From the NCBI GenBank assembly GCA_945877545.1, contig CAMCSO010000004.1, positions 1 through 42,669 on the forward strand: a stretch of 42,669 nucleotides of DNA, read 5' to 3'. Source of the stretch: Bifidobacterium breve. GTDB taxonomy: Bacteria > Actinomycetota > Actinomycetes > S36-B12. The notes below the pieces were generated by a model. That model had not been told where the DNA came from. It saw only the letters and a list, made by a program, of their open reading frames with translations, and ran no database searches. Made by a program: the position numbers and the translations under genes. Positions 19,890-28,501 of this stretch are shown here, in pieces; the first letter of the stretch is position 1; the number at the start of each line of letters is the position of its first letter.

Positions 19890-20431
19890 CAGACATGCTC
19901 GATCGGGAGCGCATCGTCGCCTTGCTCGGCGAACTCGCGGGGCGACTTAATTCACGCGGGCTCGAAGCCGACCTCTACGTTGTCGGTGGCACGGCTATGG
20001 CATTGGCGTACGACCGGTTGCGTGTCACGAGGGACATCGATGCCGTGGGAGAGCCGATGGCGGCCATCGAAGCCGAAGCCCGGGAGATGGCCGCCATACA
20101 TCGCGACCTGCCGGCCGACTGGCTCAGTGCTCGGGTGATGCCGTTGCTGCCGCGGTCGTTCGACGCGGATCGCATCGAGGCGCTCGCCTGGCCGGGCCTG
20201 ACCGTGAATGTGGCATCGCCGCGCCGGCTCCTCGCGATGAAGGTGCGTGCCGGGCGCTATGACCGCGACTTGCAGGACATCTGGGTCCTGTGCCAAGTGC
20301 TCGAACTCGTCCGGCTTGAACAAGTCTGGGACATCGTCGACGAGGTCTGGGGTGCGGGGATGCTGCGCGAGGACGTGGCCCTCCTCGTCGGGGACTACCT
20401 GCGTGCCCGTGGGCTGTGCGACGAGCACTAG
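19886..20431 (+). CDS. nucleotidyltransferase (DUF6036/AbiEii-like), putative toxin of TA-like pair
   Basis: LYVVGGTAMALAYDRLRVTRDIDAV and LLAMKVRAGRYDRDLQDIWVL motifs. Confidence 0.7.
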   Translation: MTDMLDRERIVALLGELAGRLNSRGLEADLYVVGGTAMALAYDRLRVTRDIDAVGEPMAAIEAEAREMAAIHRDLPADWLSARVMPLLPRSFDADRIEALAWPGLTVNVASPRRLLAMKVRAGRYDRDLQDIWVLCQVLELVRLEQVWDIVDEVWGAGMLREDVALLVGDYLRARGLCDEH

Positions 20432-20472
20432 TGACTGACGTCGCGGCGAGTGGACCTGCGCACCGGGCCATT

Positions 20473-20493
20473 CAACTGGTTGTCAACTGGTTG
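20473..20493. repeat. tandem direct repeat CAACTGGTTG (period 11) upstream of antitoxin gene
   Basis: 10-bp copies at 20473-20482 and 20484-20493. Confidence 0.6.
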
Positions 20494-20511
20494 GAACGGT
20501 ATTGTCGGGTG

Positions 20512-20778
20512 ATGGCCACTTCCAGCACCGTCGGCGCCTTTGAAGCCAAGACTTACCTCGCAGCACTCCTTGGTCGCGTCGAGGGAGGGGAGTCGATCAC
20601 CATCACCAAGCATGGTCGTCCGGTTGCTCGTCTCGTGCCCGTGAATGACGTCCGGGTTAGCCGGGATTGGGGCGACTTCTGGGCCCGTGTCGATGAGCGC
20701 CGCAAAGCGTTGAGTGCGGGTGGTGTCGGATTTACTCAGGAGCAGATCAAGGATGAAATCACCCAGGGTCGGTTGTGA
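20512..20778 (+). CDS. Phd/YefM-family antitoxin
   Basis: TVGAFEAKTYLAALLGRVEGGESITITKHGRPVARLVPV. Confidence 0.85.
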   Translation: MATSSTVGAFEAKTYLAALLGRVEGGESITITKHGRPVARLVPVNDVRVSRDWGDFWARVDERRKALSAGGVGFTQEQIKDEITQGRL

Positions 20779-21179
20779 AGGCGTTCATCCTCGATGCGTC
20801 GCTCGCGATCGCCTGGTTCTTTCCCGATCCGCAGGACGAGCCAACCGCGATGGGAAAGCGCAGCCTTTTTGATGAGCAGGTCGCGCTGGTACCAACCATC
20901 TGGCGGGCTGAGATCGTCAACTTCGTTGCACGACAGCAGACAAAGGGTCGGATCAGCGCGGCTCAGGCAACTGAAATGCTCCACCAGATCGTGCAGCTCC
21001 CGATAGGTGTTGTTGAGGATCCCACGCCCGCTGAACTCCTCGCTTTGTCGACTCGCTTTCAACTGACGGCCTACGACGCCCTCTACCTGCACTCAGCGAT
21101 GGTGTCGGGGGAGCCTTTGGCGACGCTGGATGCCGGCCTTGCTCGCGCTGCGGGTGCTGCAGGGGTCGAGCTCGTCTGA
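20775..21179 (+). CDS. VapC-like PIN-domain toxin
   Basis: FILDASLAIAWFFPD, WRAEIVNFV, LTAYDALYLHSA, LATLDAGLARAA acidic PIN motifs; 4-bp overlap with antitoxin. Confidence 0.87.
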   Translation: MKAFILDASLAIAWFFPDPQDEPTAMGKRSLFDEQVALVPTIWRAEIVNFVARQQTKGRISAAQATEMLHQIVQLPIGVVEDPTPAELLALSTRFQLTAYDALYLHSAMVSGEPLATLDAGLARAAGAAGVELV

Positions 21180-21200
21180 GGACCGCTGCGGTGAAAACGG

Positions 21201-21286
21201 CCGAGCGGCCGTGCAAGGAGGCGGCTGACGTGCGCCGACCCCTCGCGCGGCCGCTCGGAGGATCCATCATCGGCCTCAAGGCCGAT
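21201..21286. terminator. inverted repeats between convergent vapC-like and membrane protein genes
   Basis: ccgagcggccg/cggccgctcgg (21201-21211, 21248-21258) and atcggcc tcaa ggccgat (21269-21286). Confidence 0.45.
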
Positions 21287-21300
21287 TCAGGAACAGTGTT

Positions 21301-21657
21301 CTAGCCGAAGTAAGCCTTGGCCTTCGGGGAGTACAGCAGGATCAGGACGATGATGCCGAAGAGGATATGAACGATCCCACCGCTGAGGAATTGGAAGACG
21401 CCCACGATGATGTTGATTATGGTTACGATGGCCACGATCAGGCGCGAGCCGTTGTTGCCATCAAAGATGCCCTTGGCGACCGCGAGGTAGATGAGACCGA
21501 TGACACCTGCGAGGAGCGCGGCGAGGATCGCCGTCGTGAACCCGTCACCGATGCCGAGCAGTGCGATGACTGCCGCGATAAGGGCCAAGATGCCGTCAAT
21601 GATGAGGATGATGCCTACGAGCGTGACGCCGAACGGACGTGTACCGATGCCTGCCAT
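21301..21657 (-). CDS. small multi-pass membrane protein
   Basis: MAGIGTRPFGVTLVGIILIIDGILALIAAVIALLGIG...; hydrophobic throughout. Confidence 0.6.
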   Translation of the reverse strand: MAGIGTRPFGVTLVGIILIIDGILALIAAVIALLGIGDGFTTAILAALLAGVIGLIYLAVAKGIFDGNNGSRLIVAIVTIINIIVGVFQFLSGGIVHILFGIIVLILLYSPKAKAYFG

Positions 21658-21830
21658 GGTTCCTCCGAAGGAGACGATCCCGCGGCCCAATGCTGCAGGA
21701 TGACGATTCGAGCCTAGAGGAATCCACCCCCCGTTTTGGAATATTTGCGCAAGCGGCGCAGCGCGCCGTAATTTTGGTCATTGCCGGAAGGGGCGTACCA
21801 TCCTGAAGGTTAGCAATTGAAAACTCAACA

Positions 21831-22199
21831 GGGGGTGAACGGTTTCGACGGACAGATGGTTTGACCGGAGAAGCGTGTCGAGAATCAAGGTGATCTCGTT
21901 AAGAATCCTTGACAAAAAATAACTGCCAAAAATACGCAGTCTGCTGAGTCCTACGCCCTCGCGGCGTAGTACATAGATCAGCCGTCAGCCCAATGCGTCC
22001 CCGAATTGGGGTCTGACGTCGCTAGGGGACTCACCAAGCGCTCCGGTCACGGGAGCGGGCGGAAAGCTAAACAGTGACTGGGCCGCCCGGTGCAGTGCCG
22101 CACGAAGCACCGGGGCCGAGAAGCGATAGCGCGGCTACACACGTAGAAGAACGGAAGGATCCTGCACGGACCCGGGTTCGATTCCCGGCACCTCCACCA
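21831..22199 (+). ncRNA. ssrA: tmRNA (transfer-messenger RNA)
   Basis: GGGGGTGAACGGTTTCGAC 5' end, tag ORF gcc..tag at 21925-21969 encoding AKNTQSAESYALAA*, 3' GGTTCGATTCCCGGCACCTCCACCA. Confidence 0.95.
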
Positions 22200-22201
22200 A
22201 T

Positions 22202-22240
22202 GACCCCTCCTCTTCACAAGGCGTGAGAAGGAGGGGTTCA
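22202..22240. terminator. imperfect hairpin after tmRNA (acccctcct...aggaggggt)
   Basis: gacccctcctcttcacaaggcgtgagaaggaggggttc. Confidence 0.5.
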
Positions 22241-22396
22241 CTTTCGCCTCACGCTGTTTTCAAGTCACTGTTGGATTCCAATACACGTCGCAACTCTGGC
22301 TTACGGGCGAAGTAGTCGCGGAGCAGGCAGAACGTGGCTTGCCATCTCACCCCCTGGTCCCATGACGTCCCCCAACGCTCCAAGCGAGGCGACGTT

Positions 22397-22421
22397 CACT
22401 GGAATCCGCCCGATTCCAGTG
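22397..22421. repeat. perfect 10-bp stem hairpin cactggaatc cgccc gattccagtg
   Basis: direct reading; intergenic. Confidence 0.7.
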
Positions 22422-22587
22422 GGGAGCCATACAGCTGAAAAAAGCGAGCATGCTGATTGCCTCATGGGACTTCATGTCGGACAGTCGATCCGAACCCACC
22501 CTGACATCTGAATAAACGTGTTGTTGCCACCGATGGGTGTGCTGCTATATTCTGCGGAAGTTGTTCCTTCTACGTCGGGAAGTCCTC

Positions 22588-23781
22588 ATGAGTAACTCCG
22601 AGCAGGCAGGCAAGGGCGGATTCTGGCGCCGTCACAAGGATGCCGAACCTGATGCGCCTAAAGAAGAGGCTTCTAACGTTGCGACGACCGTGCAGGGATC
22701 AGTGGACATTTCACCCGCGACTCTGAATGAGGTCGGGACAGGCAACACAAAGATCACTACTGCCGCGCCAACCGAAACTTCTCGTTCCGTAGCGGATGAG
22801 ACAAAAGCAAAGGGTACAAAAATGGAGATCGACACGTTGAATGGCCGAATCAAGGAACTTGAGTTGCTGCTTGCTTCCGAGCGGCAGGCATTTGACAAGC
22901 AGCGGCAGGAGTTCCTGACACGTCCCAAACTTGAGGACCTCGGTCCGGAGGATCTTGCAACGGAGTCGTTGGGGGCCGTGTCAGAGATCATCAAGGCTGC
23001 GCGTGCTCAATCAACTGAGCTTAAGCGGGCTGCCAGCGAAGGACTCGCCCGCGCCGAGGAAGAGGCCGCAGCACTCCGTGCCAGCGCCGCCGCCGCTTCT
23101 GACGAAATGCGACGAGAGTCCGAGCGCCTTGCCAGTGAAGTGGCAAGTAAGGCGAAAGCGAAGCAAGAGAAGCTCATTTTGGACAGTCAGGTAGAGGCTC
23201 AACGGACGGTTGATAACGCCAAGGCGGCCGCGGAGAAATTACTGGTGGAGGCGCAAGCACAGCGCGATAGCATTATTGAAGAGGCACAGACTCGACTTGA
23301 AAGTGCGACGAACAGGTCAAGGAAGGCCGTTGAGAACGCGAACACCACCGCCCAGGCCACGTTGGACAGCGCCCGGGTCGGTGCAGCGCGTGCTCGTGAA
23401 GAGGCCCGAGTCACCGCGAACGAGACGCTCAAACAGTGCATGGCTTCCACGGACGCGCACTTCCAGTCACTCAAGGAGTTGAAGACTGAGTTGCAGTCAA
23501 TGGAGGTGGCGTTCGTCAACTTCTCGACACCACTGGTGAACTCTCTCCAGTTGCTGAAGACCGATCTAGCCAAGATCTTCCAACAAGCGGACAACGCCTC
23601 CCTGGTCGCCGATCAGAGCCGTTCAGACTTGGGCCTGTCGTTGGAGCAGAGTGCTTCGGTGGTTACCGCCACAAATGTTGTCAACGTGGAGGTGCCATCC
23701 GCCGTTGTCGAGGCGGAGGCCGCTGTCCCCACCCCTGCAAAACAGCCTGCAGTCACACCCGCGGCTGGAAAAGTTAGCTAG
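22588..23781 (+). CDS. long coiled-coil protein (Ala/Glu-rich), unknown function
   Basis: start MSNSEQAGKGGFWRRHKDAEP; heptad-like Ala/Glu/Lys repeats in the middle. Confidence 0.65.
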   Translation: MSNSEQAGKGGFWRRHKDAEPDAPKEEASNVATTVQGSVDISPATLNEVGTGNTKITTAAPTETSRSVADETKAKGTKMEIDTLNGRIKELELLLASERQAFDKQRQEFLTRPKLEDLGPEDLATESLGAVSEIIKAARAQSTELKRAASEGLARAEEEAAALRASAAAASDEMRRESERLASEVASKAKAKQEKLILDSQVEAQRTVDNAKAAAEKLLVEAQAQRDSIIEEAQTRLESATNRSRKAVENANTTAQATLDSARVGAARAREEARVTANETLKQCMASTDAHFQSLKELKTELQSMEVAFVNFSTPLVNSLQLLKTDLAKIFQQADNASLVADQSRSDLGLSLEQSASVVTATNVVNVEVPSAVVEAEAAVPTPAKQPAVTPAAGKVS

Positions 23782-24553
23782 CAGGAGAACGCGTGCGAAT
23801 GCGAGCGTGGGATGAGTGCGGACTTCCGAGATAGATCGAAAGACGTCTGCGTAATGGCATAGGTACTAGGTGTTGGCTGGTGACTAGTTATGTCTGCCGG
23901 TGGATGTGATGTTCACCGGCTAACGTCGGGAGCGTTGTCCAAGGTTGAGCAGGAACAGGTCGCGGGGGATGTCTGTAGCGCATTGTGTGTCCTTGCGGGT
24001 GGTGGAGAGTTAGGGCCGGACTTCAAGGAGAGCGTGGGCTCCGGTCCGTGAGCGGCCCCTCCGCTGATCTTCTGCTGAAACTCGGACATTGTTACGTAAC
24101 GTTTGGTTGCGAATGGCAAGGTTGTCCGCCTTGATTCGCAGTCTGGACCGCGCCGCAGGTGAAGGTGGGCAGGACCCCGGCGCCGTCCATCGTGACCCGG
24201 CCCAGGGTCGTGTTCGGTTGGAACAATGGCTCGTGAGTTGCCCGAGAGCAGGCAGGGTGCAAGGACCTCGAGATCGATAGCGGTACCTCTGCCTGTCGAC
24301 ATCAGGAGCAGGTCTCGTGAACCCGAGGCGTACCTCAAGACAACCCCGTTCTGCCATGGGTCACCGGCAGCGCCGTCGACAACCGGGGTGACGGCGATCG
24401 GGTTGGAGCGTCGCTGGGCCAATACACTGAGTCCTTGGTTCATGATGCGCGAGGGATGAAGCCTCGGGATATCGGTCTGAACGTCGTTGCCGACGCCGAT
24501 CAAATCCGCGAGCGGCGCTATCTTCGTTACGCCCGACGAGTGCCCGCACTGCC

Positions 24554-25078
24554 CTAGCGAGCGCATGTAAATATAGCCGCGGGAGAGGCGCCGACCTGTC
24601 GAGGAGGCCAATGAAGACGGTTGCGGAGTGAGTGTGGCCAGGTCAAAAGCCACTCCCGTGGTGGTAACCGAGGTTGCCTGCTGCGTATGAGACTTTCCGG
24701 TGGTCGTGAAGCGCACGCACGAGCGACTGCAAGGAGTTCGTTAGCGAATGCGACCTGTCCTCTATCGGACAGGAACTCCACCCAAGGGAAGGGCTTCCTG
24801 AGGCGTTCTGATAGCGGAAGTTCGCGCCCTTCGAGACTGACGGAGATGAGGTCAGTGGCAATGGCCATTGCTCGCAGGCGTCGTTCCGCATCGCTAGCCA
24901 GCGTGAGAACGAAACGTTCGCCGCCACGGCGAGTGATGTCAACTGGCCCCCGTTCGGCCGCGGCGAAGACTGCACTTGGGTTCCGTGACAAGTCTGAGGA
25001 CTTGGCTAGGCGGCCTTGAACTTGAGTCCCCCTTCGTGACGTCGAGAATGCTCCGCGGAAGTACGCGATGTGGAACAT
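24554..25078 (-). pseudogene. Phd-like antitoxin (prevent-host-death type), apparently degraded at 3' end and without recognisable toxin
   Basis: VQGRLAKSSDLSRNPSAVFAAAERGPVDITRRGGERFVLTLASDAERR... Confidence 0.5.
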
Positions 25079-25183
25079 GATCTGCGGCGTGACGAGATCA
25101 TGGGAATCGTCTCACTCGTTGGCCCACCCCTCTAATAGGCTGAGCCCACTAGTGCGTTGTGACCGACAGGAGACCTCGTCACC

Positions 25184-26242
25184 GTGAGCTTCACTCGAAT
25201 CTTGGCAGGTCTCCTGTCGACACTTGTACTATCGGCCTTATCGACGTCGACCGCTGTGGCCGTCGCGCCGCAGGCTCCCGCCCCCCGCTACGCCTATGAC
25301 TTGGGGATCGCCCCGCGCCTGCAGTGGAATTCGAACTACGGGTATTGCGGCGAGACGAGTTTCATCAGTGCTGGTATGTATTTTGGCCAGTACACGTCGC
25401 AGTGGACAGCCCGTAATGCTGCTTCTCCGGGTGTTCCGCAGACCGAGGAGGAGAGTCAACTTCTCCTCGGGGTGAACGACGTCGATGCGGCTGAGGCGAT
25501 GCGACTGCAAGCAGTCGAGTTCGACAGTGAATCCCAGCAGTCGACCCGGCAGTACCTCACCTGGGTGAAGTCGATGGTGGTTCGGGGGTTCCCGGTGATC
25601 ATCGGGGTTTTCCTCAACATGGATGATGACTCATCTGATGGCCAGTCGGAGTATGACCACATCGTCCCGGTGCTCGGAGTCGGGTCGCAGGCGCCCCTGT
25701 TGGCGGCGAATCGCACCTACCGCGCCACCGATGTCATCTCGTTCAGCGATAACGCACTTCTTGATGGGAACACCTCGCCCAACGCAGCAGTGTTCCGCTA
25801 CCGGTTCGGCCCCTTTCAGAAGAGCAGGTCGCAGGCCAACGACCCTGACGGCGAAACATACGCCCTGCGCAATCGGCCGATGAATTATGCAACTGCCGTG
25901 ACCGGTGTCATGGATCCAGACAGGGTGACCATTCCGATCCGATTGACCTCGAATGCGAATGGGGAGGGAATGCAAGAGGAGGAGTTACTGGTGGCTGCGC
26001 CAGCCCCCCGGCCGATCGATCTCACCGCCACCGTGACGATTCCTGACCCAAGCGTTGGGTACACCGTGTACCTCTATGACGACTTTACGAAGGTGCCGAT
26101 CCGAAACTTCAACTCATCGGCTTCAAACGCCATTTCGTCGTGGTCGATCGCGCCGGGTTCGGGTCGGTCGTGGTCGAAGACCATCAGCATCATGTCAGAT
26201 CAGACCCGGGTGTTTCGAGCGGTCCCAAGTTCAGCGCCGTGA
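25184..26242 (+). CDS. secreted protein with C39-like peptidase fold
   Basis: signal peptide, then NSNYGYCGETSFISAGMYFGQY (Cys) and EYDHIVPVLGVG (His). Confidence 0.55.
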   Translation: MSFTRILAGLLSTLVLSALSTSTAVAVAPQAPAPRYAYDLGIAPRLQWNSNYGYCGETSFISAGMYFGQYTSQWTARNAASPGVPQTEEESQLLLGVNDVDAAEAMRLQAVEFDSESQQSTRQYLTWVKSMVVRGFPVIIGVFLNMDDDSSDGQSEYDHIVPVLGVGSQAPLLAANRTYRATDVISFSDNALLDGNTSPNAAVFRYRFGPFQKSRSQANDPDGETYALRNRPMNYATAVTGVMDPDRVTIPIRLTSNANGEGMQEEELLVAAPAPRPIDLTATVTIPDPSVGYTVYLYDDFTKVPIRNFNSSASNAISSWSIAPGSGRSWSKTISIMSDQTRVFRAVPSSAP

Positions 26243-26733
26243 CGTAAACGCCGATCGACCGGGCGCCAGCGTGGATACGCATCACGATCGGCGGGCCCCG
26301 TTCTTCTCTCGATCGAATTCCTCGGACCGCTCACCGTCGCGACGATCCATAGCGGTTCGCGCCGCGCGGCCAAGTGGCCGGCCCTCGCTGTCGTGGGGGT
26401 GGTGCTCCTGACGGTGCCGTGGGAGGGAACCCCGAGCCTTCTCGGCATCGGCTTTGCGGTCCTCCCGCGCATCCGGTGGACCCTCGAACTGTGTGCACTC
26501 AGGCGACTGACACGAAAGACACATTCGGGACGCTCATGGCACTGGAGCCTGCTCTGAATCTGGCAATCGGCATCCTGGTGCTGATCCAAATCGCCGCCCG
26601 CGCACGGGCAGGATGAGTTCGGCGAGTCCTCGTAGCCATCGCACAAGAATCGAAGCCACGTCAACGACAATCCCCTATTGTCACGCCGAGGTTCGCTATG
26701 GTTCTGGAGGCTATCACCTACTTGGAGGAAATC

Positions 26734-27576
26734 ATGTCCGTTGTGGAATCCGCACCTACCGGCAACCAATCATTCAGCGTCGGAGGCGCCATCGGTTTTG
26801 GGTGGCGCAAGACTTGGACCAACTTCTGGCGACTGCTCCTCGTCGTGATCGTGTTCGGCATCATCAATGCCGTGCTGAGCGCAATCGGCGGTGCCGGATC
26901 GGCGTCCAGCATCGACGTGTCCAACGTCGACCTGTCTAACCCGGACACGATTACCGTCGATCAGATCTTGCAGACCGGTAATGCGGGACTCTCGTTCGCC
27001 GGGAGCGTCGTGCAGTGGTTGGCGAGCCTCTTCCTCGCGCTCGGCGTCATCCGCATTGCCCTCGCGGTCACGCAAGGTGAGAAGGTCGAACTGGGCCGGG
27101 TGTTCAGTTTCGCAGGATACGGCCGATACATCATCAACTCGGTCTTCGTCGGGATCATTGTCGTCGTAGGGATCCTCGTCGGCTTCGTTCCGGGACTCCT
27201 CATCGCATATTCGACCGACGCCATCGTCTGGGCTGTGGTCGGCTCGGTCGTCGGGATTCTCTTGGCCATCACCTTGACGCTCGCATTTACGTTCTTCGGA
27301 TACCTCATCCTTGACCGCGATGCCCGCGGGCTTTCAAGCCTCGGTGCATCGTGGAAGCTCGTCATGCCGCACTTTGGCGGTCTCCTGGGGCTCTACATCC
27401 TCATCGTGATCATCGATTTTGGACTCATCATTGCTGCCATTTTACTTGGCACCCTGATGCTTGTCGTCGGCCTGCTCGTCACCCTGCCGGTGGCGGGAGT
27501 GGTGGTCTTCGGTATTTCGGCCCTCTCAGTCGCTTACGCATACAGGACGATTTCTGGGGAGCCGGTCGCCTCCTGA
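26734..27576 (+). CDS. multi-pass membrane protein
   Basis: repeated hydrophobic TM segments; start MSVVESAPTGNQ. Confidence 0.65.
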   Translation: MSVVESAPTGNQSFSVGGAIGFGWRKTWTNFWRLLLVVIVFGIINAVLSAIGGAGSASSIDVSNVDLSNPDTITVDQILQTGNAGLSFAGSVVQWLASLFLALGVIRIALAVTQGEKVELGRVFSFAGYGRYIINSVFVGIIVVVGILVGFVPGLLIAYSTDAIVWAVVGSVVGILLAITLTLAFTFFGYLILDRDARGLSSLGASWKLVMPHFGGLLGLYILIVIIDFGLIIAAILLGTLMLVVGLLVTLPVAGVVVFGISALSVAYAYRTISGEPVAS

Positions 27577-27578
27577 CC

Positions 27579-27776
27579 TCAGGATTCATCGCTCAAGGGG
27601 TCGCTCGCGCCAACGGTGCGAGCGACCCCAACGACCTTGAAAGTCGGCATGCCGTAGCAGATGGCCTCGGCTGCCGCTGGAAGTGTTGACTGAATGACCG
27701 TGCGTACCGCCTCAAGTGCTTGGCGCTGCTCCGGACCGAAACGCGCGAGGTGATCGTCGATCGGATTCACCGACAA
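27579..27776 (-). pseudogene. truncated DUF1801-like protein (N-terminal fragment)
   Basis: DHLARFGPEQRQALEAVRTVIQSTLPAAAEAICYGMPTFKV then a short unrelated tail. Confidence 0.55.
27597..27629. terminator. 12-bp perfect stem terminator-like hairpin
   Basis: ggggtcgctcgc ... gcgagcgacccc. Confidence 0.6.
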
Positions 27777-27792
27777 GTCGTGGGCTTCCAGA

Positions 27793-28338
27793 CTAATTGA
27801 ACGTGTTGAGGGTCAGGCCCTCGGTAACCTGCGCCACCTCGTCGTATGTGAGGCCCTTGGTCGCCATGCGAACCGTGGAGACGGTAGCGCCGGGCCCGGC
27901 GGGACGCATCTGGACCATGCCGCGCTTGGGGACACTCGACTTCGGGCAGGTCGCTTTTCCGCAGCGGGCGTAGATGTCGAATTTGAACCCGTGGGCCGTC
28001 ACCATCCCCACCTTCCCATACCCCGCCATGGTCGTCTTGACGCAGGCAACACCATTGGGCTGCTCGACGACGTAGAAGATTTTGCGAGCCTTCGGGGAGG
28101 CGTATCGAACTCGAATGGCCGAGCCCTTCTTGCCCTTGCACCGAGTCACGTCGATTCCGAGTTCGGGGTCACGGGTCAGGCCCAGAGTGCGACGAGGCTC
28201 CCACGGCGTCTGGCTCCCGCCGAGGGCTGCGCTCACTGCGCCCCACGTGTCGTATGACTTGGCACTGGCTGGAGTGGCCGGAGCGAAGAGGACGCCACTG
28301 ATCACAGCCGTGGCAACTATCGCGATGATCCTGTGCAT
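27793..28338 (-). CDS. secreted hypothetical protein
   Basis: N-terminal signal MHRIIAIVATAVISGVLFAPATPASA. Confidence 0.6.
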   Translation of the reverse strand: MHRIIAIVATAVISGVLFAPATPASAKSYDTWGAVSAALGGSQTPWEPRRTLGLTRDPELGIDVTRCKGKKGSAIRVRYASPKARKIFYVVEQPNGVACVKTTMAGYGKVGMVTAHGFKFDIYARCGKATCPKSSVPKRGMVQMRPAGPGATVSTVRMATKGLTYDEVAQVTEGLTLNTFN

Positions 28339-28501
28339 AGTTTGAGGGTATGCCGGATTTGGACCTATCGGACGGCCCAGGCGTCGGACACGCCGAATTC
28401 ATGCGAGCACCTCAGACCAAGGGCTCATTCGGAGACGGATGATGCTCATGGTCGATGACGAGGTGCATCGGCACACTCGCCCGCATAGGTTGTCGCAGAA
28501 C

